From Dehalococcoidia bacterium (GTDB lineage Bacteria > Chloroflexota > Dehalococcoidia > Lucifugimonadales > Lucifugimonadaceae), in contig JAPYUK010000010.1 in NCBI GenBank assembly GCA_029936155.1, positions 1 to 57,728 on the forward strand: 57,728 nt of DNA. The letters run 5' to 3'. The notes under the pieces were generated by a model, which saw only the letters and a list, made by a program, of their open reading frames with translations, had not been told where the DNA came from and made no database searches. Shown here in pieces: positions 8,055 through 16,487 of this stretch. Numbering within the stretch: position 1 is the first letter of the stretch; each line of letters begins with the position of its first letter. A program made the position numbers and the translations under genes.

Positions 8055-9332
8055 TCATTTTGGTGGATTGTCTGGATCGGGTTCCGATTTGCCCTGTAGC
8101 TGAAATGCACCGCGGTTCATCGTCTCTCTGACGACCGTTATCAACATGAACGCGCCCACCAGTCCGATTCCCGCAGTGGTAACGGCAGCGGCACCGAGCG
8201 AGACGATCTGTGCGATGCCACCGATCATCACGGGACCACCTGCACCTCCGATATCTGAAATAAATCGCCATACACCGATGAACTCGCCGGGATTGTTTCG
8301 TGGCGCAAGATCGGTTCCCATAGTGAATACGAAGCCGGTTGACAGACCATTCCCGAACCCAGCAAGTAAACCGACGGCCATCAGCGCACCGAACGACCCG
8401 GTCAGTGGAATCAGCCCCATCGCTATTGCCAGAATCACGAATGCAGGTATTCCAGTTGATTTTCTTCCCCAACGGTCCATAGCGACCCCCACAACCGGGA
8501 ACAGCACGGAGTCGATGGCGGACGAAGCTGTAATGACATAAGCGATATCGTCCTTACCGAATCCAAGGGTTCCTCCCCAGACTGGGATAAGGAATTCGCG
8601 AGCAGCTCGCATGAACTGCAACATTATCGCCGCTACGCCGGCGGTGGCGAAGTCGCGCCTGTGCCGTGATACAACCCCGGTGATTCCTCGGATCATGCCG
8701 TGGCGTTCACCGAGGACTTTGGGTTCGATCATGCTTCGGGTCGACCAAATGATGAGCACAAGCGTCACGAGCGCGACCACAGCCTGCGCGTAGAATGGAA
8801 CCCTGATTCCTACAAATTCAGCAAGGAGGCCACCCATTAGTGGTCCGATGATGGTCGCAATCCTGGAGATGCCACCGAACAGTGAAAGTACCCGTCCGCG
8901 AACGTCGATCGGAACCACGTAGGCAATATAGGACTGCCGAGAAATGCTCCAAAACGCGAAGCTTGCACCCGCCAGAAGTCGAGCCAAAATCAGAGAGGTC
9001 AGGTTGGGAGAAATCGCCGCCCAAATTGACGCCAGGCCGAAGAGGATTATTCCCGCATACATTGTTCGCCGGAGGCCGACTCGAGAGACCAATATTCCGG
9101 CCGGGACATCGAATACCATCGTGCCAAGGTGGCGAGCGGCTACTGCTACACCAACCATCGCAACAGTGGCCGCCATTTCTTCTTTGGCGAACCCGGGAAG
9201 GACAGGGATCAGAATGCCCTGGCCCATCGAAAGAAGGAATGAAGGTACGTAAACGGACCATACGATTGCACGCATGGTTTTGCGGACTGAACTGGGAGCT
9301 TTCGGGGTCTCCGGTACACCTGATGATGACAT
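8055..9332 (-). CDS. MFS transporter
   Basis: A 425-residue inner-membrane carrier of the major facilitator superfamily with about twelve hydrophobic segments. The first helix is WSVYVPSFLLSMGQGILIPV. The loop 2-3 signature appears as DVPAGILVSRVGLRR, the usual D-x3-G-R-x-G-R-R position in variant form. A second such loop after helix 8 reads AMDRWGRKSTG. Sequence style (GILIPVLPGFA at the start, a long charged loop near the middle) resembles drug/sugar-type carriers, but the substrate cannot be assigned. It converges on the D-glutamate cyclase-like gene, so substrate pairing by neighbourhood is only suggestive. The C-terminal tail is hydrophilic (KSEPDPDNPPK). Confidence 0.9.
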   Translation of the reverse strand: MSSSGVPETPKAPSSVRKTMRAIVWSVYVPSFLLSMGQGILIPVLPGFAKEEMAATVAMVGVAVAARHLGTMVFDVPAGILVSRVGLRRTMYAGIILFGLASIWAAISPNLTSLILARLLAGASFAFWSISRQSYIAYVVPIDVRGRVLSLFGGISRIATIIGPLMGGLLAEFVGIRVPFYAQAVVALVTLVLIIWSTRSMIEPKVLGERHGMIRGITGVVSRHRRDFATAGVAAIMLQFMRAAREFLIPVWGGTLGFGKDDIAYVITASSAIDSVLFPVVGVAMDRWGRKSTGIPAFVILAIAMGLIPLTGSFGALMAVGLLAGFGNGLSTGFVFTMGTDLAPRNNPGEFIGVWRFISDIGGAGGPVMIGGIAQIVSLGAAAVTTAGIGLVGAFMLITVVRETMNRGAFQLQGKSEPDPDNPPK

Positions 9333-9462
9333 AGGCGAACCATGCTAATCCTGAAGAAATACGTTTGTGGTACCCCGGTTGATTGAATTGCTTGAGTTCT
9401 ACAGATATCGTCGATATCGGCACTAATTCACGGTCCTCATATGCCGCAGAAAGGCACTTCAT

Positions 9463-9912
9463 TTGCATTTTGAATACAGGAGAATCGTCGGGGCACCAAT
9501 ATCGACGGTATGGGCGACTCTGATAGATCTCACAGCGATGGAGCCGCATCTGCCGGGTACGGCAAAGGTCGTTTCAACAGGTTCGAACAGCTACCGTGTG
9601 TCGATGAAGATTTCGATGGGATTTCTGCGCCCAACTGTGAACGCGGATGCGCAGCTATCGGATGTTGAGCTGCACCAGTCATTCACGATCAATCTCTCGG
9701 GCAAATCGATGGGTGCGGGCGTCGCGGGATCTGCCGAAGTTACTCTCAGTACCCTGCCGGCGGACGAAGGAACGACTCGGGTGGCAATGGCTGGGACCGT
9801 CGAAACTTCCGGGCTACTTAAGAAGATTTCCGATTCCAAGGTTGAAGCGGCGGTATCAAGCTTCCTCGACTCCTATTTCGCCAGCGTCGAAAAGGCAGCG
9901 TCGTCGCTCTAA
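9463..9912 (+). CDS. CoxG-like SRPBCC (START-like) domain protein
   Basis: A single SRPBCC fold of 149 residues resembling CoxG, the small membrane-associated accessory of molybdenum CO-dehydrogenase-type hydroxylases. It begins HFEYRRIVGAPISTVWATL, continues with CoxG-like LPGTAKV and has LSGKSMGAG in the middle. No CoxL, CoxM or CoxS gene is in the window, so the partner is elsewhere or the protein does something else. The start is the TTG at 9463: no ATG or GTG in frame is usable, and AGAAAGG lies at 9449-9455 at good spacing. It converges on the VOC gene, 30 bases apart. The hydrophobic groove of this fold typically binds small lipophilic ligands. Confidence 0.75.
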   Translation: MHFEYRRIVGAPISTVWATLIDLTAMEPHLPGTAKVVSTGSNSYRVSMKISMGFLRPTVNADAQLSDVELHQSFTINLSGKSMGAGVAGSAEVTLSTLPADEGTTRVAMAGTVETSGLLKKISDSKVEAAVSSFLDSYFASVEKAASSL

Positions 9913-9942
9913 GTTTTGCTGCTGCGTTCGAGTTCGCCGTGG

Positions 9943-10833
9943 CTACAGGAGATCGCCGTTCTCACTCGTGTATCCGTTCTCGTCGACAGCACGAGGCGTA
10001 TTCGAGTGGTCACCACGGGTAGCGATTTCTATTCGGTTGCCGTCCGGATCGTAAATGAATAGGGCTTGCTGGCCATCGGCCCGAGTGCCTATGCTTCCGA
10101 CTATCTCGATATCTGCCTCGATCAATGCTTCAGCCGTCGCTATTATGTCGGCAACCTCAAATGCCACATGGGGGCGAGTATCACCGCGGTCTCCAATCGA
10201 CTCAGGAGGATCTATCAGGTGAACCATCGAGTCGTCAGGTAGCTCGGTCCATGCAAGCGTATTTCCGCTGACCTGGTGAGGGATTACGTCGATGTTCAAC
10301 AGATCGCGGTACATCGTCATGCTCGCCGGGCGGTGATTAATCGCAATACCGACGTGATTGACTGTACGAACCTGGATTTTGGCTGGAGAGTCAACGACTA
10401 TGTTCTCGCCAGTTTCGGTCGTGTAGCCAAGCGCATCTGCGACACGATACGAAGGACGCAAGCCGCTGGCTGTCGTGAACTCCAACCGATTGCCGTCGAT
10501 GTCGTCGATGAAGATTTTGCCCTGCCCATCAAGCATCACACTGATATCGCTGATGTTGGTGAACGACGAGCCGCGCAGCGCTTCGACCGCTACGTCAAAA
10601 TCTTCAACCTCAAAAGCAACATGCGGGCTGCCGAGCGTCTCGCCGTCACTCGGCTCGATAAGGTGAACCATTGTTCCATCGAGCGTCTTCGTCCAAACAA
10701 TGTTCGGAGAATCGACCATTGATGGGATGACTTGGAGCCCCAGGACGTCTCTGTAGAACTTGAGCGAGACGCGACGATCCCAGACCGGAATTCCTACGTG
10801 GTTGATGGTTTTTATGCGGATATTACTGGGCAA
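9943..10833 (-). CDS. Two-domain VOC (glyoxalase/extradiol dioxygenase-like) protein
   Basis: Two vicinal-oxygen-chelate modules in tandem, about residues 6-122 and 150-275. Each opens with the same phrase (KTINHVGIPV and RTVNHVGIAI), continues with an FYRDVLG / MYRDLLN helix and has a metal-type HVAFEV strand. Each module ends with a DxDGNR-x-E strand (DIDGNRLEF and DPDGNRIEI), so the metal-ligand pattern of His and Glu is complete twice. This arrangement resembles ring-cleaving dioxygenases and related isomerases; substrate unknown. The start is TTG at 10833 with GGAAGG just upstream. It lies downstream of RidA and fumarase on the same strand, with 42 bases between it and RidA. Confidence 0.85.
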   Translation of the reverse strand: MPSNIRIKTINHVGIPVWDRRVSLKFYRDVLGLQVIPSMVDSPNIVWTKTLDGTMVHLIEPSDGETLGSPHVAFEVEDFDVAVEALRGSSFTNISDISVMLDGQGKIFIDDIDGNRLEFTTASGLRPSYRVADALGYTTETGENIVVDSPAKIQVRTVNHVGIAINHRPASMTMYRDLLNIDVIPHQVSGNTLAWTELPDDSMVHLIDPPESIGDRGDTRPHVAFEVADIIATAEALIEADIEIVGSIGTRADGQQALFIYDPDGNRIEIATRGDHSNTPRAVDENGYTSENGDLL

Positions 10834-10875
10834 CGACCCTTCCGTTCTCGAAGATTTTGAATGACCTGACCGAAC

Positions 10876-11337
10876 TTAGTTGAGTTCGACGATCATCTCG
10901 ATCTCGACAGTGATCTGGCCTGGCAGACTTCCCATTCCAACTGCTGACCGTGCGTGCTTCCCGTTTTCTTCGCCGAATACTGATACAAGCAGATCGGAAC
11001 ACCCGTTGATGACCTGAGGTTGATCAGCAAAGTCAGCGTCCGCATTTACCATGCCCAGCAGCTTCACCACTCGCTTCACATTGTCGAGGCTTCCAACGTG
11101 CTCACGCAGAGCCGCCAGCAGCTGAATGCCGCAAAGCCTTGCTGCCTCATATGCTTCACCGGTTGTTCGTTGTGATGGAACTTTGCCCATCACCATTGAG
11201 CCGTCAGCCTGATTCGGCCCTTTTCCCGAGAGAAACACGAGTTTGCCAACCGTGACAGCCGGTATGTAGTTGGCAATTGGACCTGACGGGTGAGTGAGGT
11301 CGATTCCGAGTTCTTTTATTTTGTCTTCAGCGCCCAT
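10876..11337 (-). CDS. RidA/YjgF family protein
   Basis: A 153-residue RidA-family protein; canonical RidA hydrolyses reactive enamine/imine intermediates released by PLP enzymes. It is of the longer YjgF-like subgroup, with an N-terminal helix (EDKIKELGI) and PIANYIPAVTVGKLVFLSGKGP. It lacks the usual Arg of canonical RidA near its end (VGMGSLPGQITVEIEMIVEL where canonical members have VEVEAIA after R-x-A-V), so deaminase activity is uncertain. The ATG at 11337 has GGAGAA nine bases upstream. Many PLP enzymes lie in this window, which fits a protective role, but that is only context. A strong hairpin lies between it and the fumarase gene upstream. Confidence 0.85.
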   Translation of the reverse strand: MGAEDKIKELGIDLTHPSGPIANYIPAVTVGKLVFLSGKGPNQADGSMVMGKVPSQRTTGEAYEAARLCGIQLLAALREHVGSLDNVKRVVKLLGMVNADADFADQPQVINGCSDLLVSVFGEENGKHARSAVGMGSLPGQITVEIEMIVELN

Positions 11338-11369
11338 AAGTGGATGTTCTCCGGTTCTGTTAAATATGA

Positions 11370-11398
11370 CGAGACCGGCGCAGTATGCACCGGTCTCG
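11370..11398 (-). terminator. Strong hairpin after the fumarase gene
   Basis: CGAGACCGG at 11370-11378 pairs perfectly with CCGGTCTCG at 11390-11398, with a further two-base inner pairing. It lies 38 bases past the fumarase stop and just before the RidA start. The run after it on the minus strand is only moderately T-rich (TCATATTTA), so it may be an inefficient terminator or an RNA-stability element. Confidence 0.5.
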
Positions 11399-11435
11399 CT
11401 AAGTTTTCTATTCGATTCGGTCGCATTATTGGCGA

Positions 11436-12833
11436 CTAGGTACTAGGCTCGGTCATCGAGAGAGGCTCAAGGACTTCATCGAGTTGTTCCTGCGTCATAT
11501 CGGTTTCACGAAGGGCGACTTGCATAACCGTTTCGCCAGTCTCAGATGCCGTGTGAGCGATGCCTGCTGCTGCGTCGTAACCGATGATTGGTGCGAGCGC
11601 GGTACAGATCGCAAGACCCTGCATGACCACCTCGGGACCCTTGTTTGTAGCGACGAGCCCGTTGACGCATTGCCGTGCGAAGTTCGTGGCCGAGGCCGCC
11701 AGAAGATCAATCGACTCGAGCAGGTTGTGTGCGGCCACAGGCATCATGACGTTTAGTTCGAAGTTGCCAGACTGTCCGGCGATTGCGATCGTCGTGTCAT
11801 TTCCGATTACCTGGGCTGAAACCATCGTTACAGACTCGGCGATTACCGGATTGACCTTTCCAGGCATGATCGATGAACCGGGCTGCACTTTTGGTAGAGC
11901 AATTTCACCGATGCCGGCGCGTGGACCTGAACCGAGCCATCGGAAGTCGTTGGCAATTTTCAACATGCCGACAGCAATCGATTTTAGTTCGCCGGAAGCT
12001 GAAACAGCCGCATCAAGAGTGCTCTGAGCTTGGAAGTGGTTCGTTGTCTCCGATAGATCGAGTCCTGTTAGATCACGTAATCGATCGATCACACGCTTTG
12101 CAAATTCTGGATGCATGCCGATTCCTGTGCCGACCGCTGTACCACCGAGTGCGAGTACCGACAGTTCTGCAAGCGCTTTCTCAGCTCGCTTTCCGGCGAA
12201 CTCAAGCTGTCCGGCGTAACCGAGAAATTCCTGACCAAGTCGGATTGGCGTTGCGTCCTGCAGGTGAGTTCGACCGGTCTTGACGATTCCCCAGAACTCT
12301 TCGGATTTGGCACGCAGGGCGTCTTCGAGTTCTTTGAGCGCCGGCAGCAGATTGTTTTTGATCGCACCTGCAGCAGCGAGGTGAATGGTTGTAGGGAACA
12401 CGTCGTTGGATGACTGACCCTTGTTGACGTGGTCGTTCGGGTGAACTGGATTTCGTGAGCCGAGTTCGCCATTCATCGCTTCGATGGCGACGTTCGAAAT
12501 AACTTCATTAGCGTTCATGTTGGTCGAGGTTCCGGAGCCAGTCTGGAACACGTCGACAACAAACTGGGTGTCGAACTCACCGTCGATGACACGCTGAGCC
12601 GAGGCGATAATCGCCTGACCTATCTCATCGTCGATGGCGTCGAGATCGAGATTTACAACAGCGGCTGACTGCTTGATCTGGCCAATAGCCTTGATGAACG
12701 ACCTGCCCAACCGCAACTTACTGATCGGGAAGTTGAGTTCAGCCCTGCGTGTGTTGCCGCCGTAGTAAGCGTTTGCCGGGACTTCCAACTCACCCATCGA
12801 ATCGCGTTCGAGGCGCATTTCCTGCGAGGCCAT
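11436..12833 (-). CDS. fumC: Class II fumarate hydratase
   Basis: Interconverts fumarate and L-malate in the TCA cycle without an Fe-S cluster. The 465-residue length is standard. The family signature GSSIMPGKVNP (about residue 319) carries the catalytic Ser on the mobile loop. Other marks are QTGSGTSTNMNANEV near 98, HPNDHVNKGQSSND near 130 and KTGRTHLQDATP near 187, which holds the catalytic His. These favour fumarase over aspartase or argininosuccinate lyase. Start ATG at 12833 is preceded by CAGGAG at good spacing. It is followed by a hairpin and then RidA and the VOC gene on the same strand. Confidence 0.96.
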   Translation of the reverse strand: MASQEMRLERDSMGELEVPANAYYGGNTRRAELNFPISKLRLGRSFIKAIGQIKQSAAVVNLDLDAIDDEIGQAIIASAQRVIDGEFDTQFVVDVFQTGSGTSTNMNANEVISNVAIEAMNGELGSRNPVHPNDHVNKGQSSNDVFPTTIHLAAAGAIKNNLLPALKELEDALRAKSEEFWGIVKTGRTHLQDATPIRLGQEFLGYAGQLEFAGKRAEKALAELSVLALGGTAVGTGIGMHPEFAKRVIDRLRDLTGLDLSETTNHFQAQSTLDAAVSASGELKSIAVGMLKIANDFRWLGSGPRAGIGEIALPKVQPGSSIMPGKVNPVIAESVTMVSAQVIGNDTTIAIAGQSGNFELNVMMPVAAHNLLESIDLLAASATNFARQCVNGLVATNKGPEVVMQGLAICTALAPIIGYDAAAGIAHTASETGETVMQVALRETDMTQEQLDEVLEPLSMTEPST

Positions 12834-12940
12834 CGTTTACTCCTGAATCAGTTTTAGTTCGTTCGAATCTACAAATGTATTTCCGAACTGGATAGATCGA
12901 AGTAATGATATTCCTGAGAATCGATAATTACCGGGGACGG

Positions 12941-13051
12941 CTACGACCGTGGTAGCGGTTTTGCCAGCGCCATTGCGCCACCTAGAACAATAGCTGCGGC
13001 TGCAGCGCAGAACACCATCCCGATCACATACAGGGCCTGATACGAGCCCAT
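12941..13051 (-). pseudogene. Remnant of the last transmembrane helix of an MFS carrier
   Basis: A 36-codon open stretch on the minus strand reads GSYQALYVIGMVFCAAAA and then GGAMALAKPLPRS before a TAG. This has the look of the final helix and short basic tail of an MFS carrier; compare the end of the intact carrier at 16488 (IVGIVALALARPVRVEP). Nothing upstream in this frame continues the carrier; instead DinB-like coding sequence begins. I read it as the surviving 3' end of a deleted carrier gene. It could be translated as a tiny membrane peptide, but there is no ribosome-binding site to support that. Confidence 0.55.
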
Positions 13052-13452
13052 GGCCGTCGCTCGACTAGGCCGTCGTCTATCTGTGAGAAACGCATTTCGC
13101 ATAGCTCGAAGGATGAGCGAGGGTCGCCGACGATCCTGACCATTTTGGGCAGGTTTATTTTAGCGGACTGCTCGTTACCGACCCCGAGCGCATCCCACAG
13201 TTCTGCTCCCTTGTTAGACAGATCGGATTCTCCATTTGCAACGGGGAACAGGGTCGATTGCAGGATGTCGCTCCAGCGAGCTACATGCCATAGATGCCAT
13301 TTAGCTGATGGCGCGGTCGGGGCGCTCCTGCGTGAAGCCTGTTCGTCGTACAGGCCCGTGATGATCTCAAGCAGCAGAGTATTGGTGCGTGTGAGTCGAC
13401 GGATGGCAATTGCGGGCGCGGGAAAGGTGCATGGGATCCTCCCCCCCCCCAA
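13052..13452 (-). pseudogene. DinB-like gene remnant, truncated at both ends
   Basis: The frame encodes TAPSAKWHLWHVARWSDILQ, a close relative of ETAPSCKWHLWHMARWADYV in the intact gene just upstream, so this is a former tandem paralogue. Resemblance begins near FPAPAIAIRRL and stops at about FSQIDDGL, where the intact protein continues into its second conserved half (VGYIAHANRHLGMLE). That half is missing; sequence instead runs into an MFS-carrier tail. The open frame can start only at a TTG next to a C10 tract, which is not credible, and an ATG 24 bases downstream is in a different frame, so the start is also damaged. No function is expected. Confidence 0.65.
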
Positions 13453-13468
13453 AAACTCTACTAGAGTG
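13441..13468 (-). terminator. Weak terminator-like hairpin beside a C10 homopolymer
   Basis: On the minus strand ACTCT AGT AGAGT is followed by TTTT and then ten G (C10 at 13441-13450 on the plus strand). It lies 18 bases beyond the stop of the intact DinB-like gene. The stem is only five pairs, extendable by CCCC/GGGG across the T-run. It may end that transcript; the long homopolymer also makes this a spot where assembly could be wrong. Confidence 0.35.
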
Positions 13469-13486
13469 GGGCACCAGCATTTCGGA

Positions 13487-14059
13487 TCAAACGGTCACAG
13501 AGCCGTCTTTGCCTAGCACGCCGCTGATCGCTTCAAGCATACCGAGATGCCGATTGGCGTGTGCGATGTAGCCAACCATCGCATCGCCAACGTTCGTTTC
13601 GTTGTCGTGCCAGTCGGTGAGCGGTGCGTTGAACGTGGTGTCATCCAGCTTGCCGACTCGTATCTCAAGCAGCTCGAACGACTCTTTTGCGTAGGCTCTA
13701 ACTTTCGGAACGCTCGGTAATGGAAGCGATTTTCCGTTCTCGTTTCCTAATCCAGATCCCGCACCCCACATGCCGAGATCGACCCCGTCGAAACCCCACT
13801 CATCTGCAACTCCAGAGAATTCCCAGAGCTCTGGTGTCTTTTCATCAACTACAGGTGAAAGCAACGACTGAACGTAGTCGGCCCACCTTGCCATGTGCCA
13901 GAGATGCCATTTGCACGATGGGGCTGTTTCGGCAGGCCATTTCGAGGCTTCCTCATCGGTGAGGGCGTCAACGACCTGAATCAACTGGCTATCGAGTTTA
14001 GTAAGTCGTGAGGAGATTATTTCTGAAGGAGTTGGAAGTGGCATTGTGAATGTGTTCAA
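13487..14059 (-). CDS. DinB-like four-helix bundle protein
   Basis: A 190-residue protein of the DinB/YfiT superfamily, a four-helix bundle that often binds a metal through three histidines. Candidate ligands are in KWHLWHMARW near residue 50 and the AHANRHLGMLEAI stretch near the C-terminus; the latter is the typical closing helix. Family members include thiol transferases and damage-inducible proteins of unknown action, so no reaction is proposed. It lies 6 bases downstream of the enolase-superfamily gene on the same strand, so the two are probably one transcript. A damaged paralogue follows it. Confidence 0.75.
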   Translation of the reverse strand: MNTFTMPLPTPSEIISSRLTKLDSQLIQVVDALTDEEASKWPAETAPSCKWHLWHMARWADYVQSLLSPVVDEKTPELWEFSGVADEWGFDGVDLGMWGAGSGLGNENGKSLPLPSVPKVRAYAKESFELLEIRVGKLDDTTFNAPLTDWHDNETNVGDAMVGYIAHANRHLGMLEAISGVLGKDGSVTV

Positions 14060-14065
14060 GCGGGT

Positions 14066-15241
14066 TTAAGCGTGCAGTCGTTCCCACTCAGGATCGGGGT
14101 GTGAACCGATGAAGTCGTGGTCAAGTTCGAATCCAAGACCGGGCTTATCAGGAAGGTGCAGATGGCCATCACGAATGTCGAGGGGCTCAGTAATAACTGA
14201 ATTGTAGTTTTTCAGTGAGTGCTCGGACATTTCGAGACGATAAATGTTTGGAACGTTCATCAGCACGTGAGCTCCGGTGATCACGTTGAACGCACCCGAA
14301 GCGTCGTGCGGGCTGATCGGCACATAGTAGGTTTCTGCCAGAATCGCAATGCGCTTCATCTCGGAGATCCCGCCGGTCCAGCAGATGTCGGGCATGATGT
14401 AGTTGACCAGCCCCTCCTGCAAGTACGGTGCAAAGTCCCAGCGTGTGTACTGACGTTCGCCGATGCACAGGTTGATATCGGTGTTTCGTCGAAGCTGGCG
14501 GTGGGCGTCGAGACTTTCGGGCTGAAGTGGCTCTTCGAACCATGTCAGGTTGTGCTTCATCATCCGGTTGCACAGTTCGGTCGCAGTTGAAACATCGAAG
14601 TTGCCGTGAGCGTCGATCATCAGCTCGATGTCTTGGCCGATGCCATCTCGGAGGGCTCCCATGAGATCGTCAGCATAGTTCGCACCGGCAGCTGAGATCT
14701 TGCCGTCAATGTAGCGGCGGTGATGCTTGCCCATCTCAGGACCGAACGGGTCGAGTTTCAACGCCCGATAGCCGAGCGCAACCTGCCGTTTCGCATCGGC
14801 GACACAAGCATCGATATCGTCGATGTTCTGAACGTGCGAGTAGACGGGCACCGATTCTCGCATCTTGCCGCCAAGCAGATCCCAGACCGGTCGGCCAAGG
14901 GCCTTTCCCTTGATGTCCCACAGAGCCATGTCGACCCCGCTTGCAAGTGTCGTCCCGAATCCGCGGGAGCCGAGTGTTCCAAAGCGCCGATATATACGAT
15001 GCCAAATGGCATCGATATCGGAGGCGTCGAGGCCGACCAGCCCTTCAGAGAAATCCTGGCCCTCGAGATCATTCTTGAGCATCTCGTAGGCTCGGCCGAC
15101 GACGAGCGCACCGCCGCCACCCGAGTTGGTCGATTCGCCAACACCAGTGATGCCTTCATCGGTATCGACCTCAACGAACAACCATGAGCGGTTGCTGCCT
15201 TCGGGTCGGGTGAGATAAACGCGTAGATCAGTGATTTTCAT
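14066..15241 (-). CDS. Enolase-superfamily (MR/MLE) dehydratase or racemase
   Basis: A second mandelate-racemase-branch enzyme of 391 residues, only distantly similar to the one at 4976. K162 and D164 (KLDPFG) sit at the end of the second barrel strand. Metal ligands are D210, E236 and E262 (IDAHGN, WFEEPL, IGERQY). H212 follows the first ligand, and D285 (MPDICWTGG) pairs with H312 (SPHDASG). This His-Asp dyad plus H212 is the pattern of acid-sugar dehydratases, but the K162 position could add a second base. A long insertion at about 170-192 (HHRRYIDGKISAAGANY) is characteristic of some GalD/RspA-like subgroups. It is divergent from the TIM-barrel isomerase gene at 15434 (192-base spacer) and leads into the DinB-like gene. 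Confidence 0.88.
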   Translation of the reverse strand: MKITDLRVYLTRPEGSNRSWLFVEVDTDEGITGVGESTNSGGGGALVVGRAYEMLKNDLEGQDFSEGLVGLDASDIDAIWHRIYRRFGTLGSRGFGTTLASGVDMALWDIKGKALGRPVWDLLGGKMRESVPVYSHVQNIDDIDACVADAKRQVALGYRALKLDPFGPEMGKHHRRYIDGKISAAGANYADDLMGALRDGIGQDIELMIDAHGNFDVSTATELCNRMMKHNLTWFEEPLQPESLDAHRQLRRNTDINLCIGERQYTRWDFAPYLQEGLVNYIMPDICWTGGISEMKRIAILAETYYVPISPHDASGAFNVITGAHVLMNVPNIYRLEMSEHSLKNYNSVITEPLDIRDGHLHLPDKPGLGFELDHDFIGSHPDPEWERLHA

Positions 15242-15433
15242 TTTGGATATTCGATTCGTGTTGCTGTCCGCATTGGATTGACTCGACGGTATGCCAAATC
15301 ACCTATAGACCGACCCCAGACGAGAACTGGGCGACCGGATACTACACCTGTAGCGGTGGTAGACTCCGCCAGATCATCGAAATTCGCCAGATTTGCAGGC
15401 GATGATAGCCGCGTGATACAGGATTAGAACAAT

Positions 15434-16363
15434 ATGAGGTTTTGCTACGCCCACCGTCGATTCACCCTGTATCCGCAGTCTGTAGACAGCTGGAATCTGA
15501 CTGCTGACAACTACACCGACGACTTCCTGACGAAGGTTAAAAGCCTTGGCTTTGACGCGCTTGAGGTAGGACTGGAGGTTCTAACCAGGCTCAGTAACGA
15601 ACAGAAGATTGGGGATTTTGCGTCACGGTTAAACGACTTCGGACTAGATGTTGGCGCTATCCGAGCTGGTGGCACTCTGCACACCGCCAAAACCGGCCCG
15701 CAAAATCAGACTCGGCTGGATGAAGCGATTGAGTACGCCGGGTGGTCGGGTGCTGAAGTCGTGAACGGTGCGATGAGTGCACCGAGTCGTTTGCCGGGTC
15801 ATCCACCCGGATCAGTACCGGGCAGCCAGTCGGGCTGGAATATCTCGCAGGACTCTTCACGAGACGCTATGTTGAATACGTACGACGAGCTGGCAGTTGT
15901 ATTTCGAGCGGCTTGCGCCAAGTCGGCCGACGTAAACGTGAATGTCGTTGTTGAAGTCCACCAGAATTCGCCTGTCGACAACTCCTGGTCGGCGTTGCTG
16001 CTCCATGGCAAGGTCGATCGACCAAATTTTGGAATCAACCCCGACATCGGAAACATACTTTGGACCTACGACGTTCCTGAAGAGAATTTTGATGACGCTA
16101 TCGACGCGATTGCACCAGTCGCCAAATACTGGCACTCAAAGAATCTTCACCGCGTTTATCATCCCGAAAACAACCGATCTGTCTTCCTGCGAGTTCCACT
16201 TCCTGACGGCGAGATCGATTACCGGTACGCCATTTCTGCAATGCACAATGCAGGGTATTCGGGCTATATGACGATCGAAGGTGCGTCGGCTGGCGACCAG
16301 TGGCACAACGACGCTAAGTCGATCAACTACGCGAAGGCGATCTGGGACGATCTCGAGTCTTAA
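15434..16363 (+). CDS. Sugar phosphate isomerase/epimerase (AP-endonuclease-2 TIM barrel)
   Basis: A 309-residue TIM barrel of the xylose-isomerase-like/AP endonuclease 2 fold. It starts MRFCYAHRRFTLYPQ, has FDALEVGLEVL in strand 2, VVVEVHQNS with the first metal Glu near 175, NPDIGN with Asp, the YWHSKNLH stretch with His, and MTIEGA with the final Glu. So the usual Glu-Asp-His-Glu metal set is present. Members isomerise or epimerise sugars and related keto acids. It lies between an acid-sugar dehydratase (divergent) and an MFS carrier (convergent), a plausible uptake and catabolism neighbourhood. ATG at 15434 follows a GGATTAG-like weak ribosome site. Confidence 0.82.
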   Translation: MRFCYAHRRFTLYPQSVDSWNLTADNYTDDFLTKVKSLGFDALEVGLEVLTRLSNEQKIGDFASRLNDFGLDVGAIRAGGTLHTAKTGPQNQTRLDEAIEYAGWSGAEVVNGAMSAPSRLPGHPPGSVPGSQSGWNISQDSSRDAMLNTYDELAVVFRAACAKSADVNVNVVVEVHQNSPVDNSWSALLLHGKVDRPNFGINPDIGNILWTYDVPEENFDDAIDAIAPVAKYWHSKNLHRVYHPENNRSVFLRVPLPDGEIDYRYAISAMHNAGYSGYMTIEGASAGDQWHNDAKSINYAKAIWDDLES

Positions 16364-16487
16364 TCGTACTGCCCGTCAGTAAAAAACGAACGGAGCCTCG
16401 GCCATTTGGACGGCATTCTTTCCGATCACGCTTTTCGCAGAGCTTGTGATAGCGCTGGCATTTATTGGCTAGCGAAAACCGGCTGCT

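Noticed and set aside
13428-13452. TTG start for the DinB-like remnant at 13452
   Set aside because: It would translate the G10 run into consecutive glycines, and homology starts further in; the start is better seen as destroyed.
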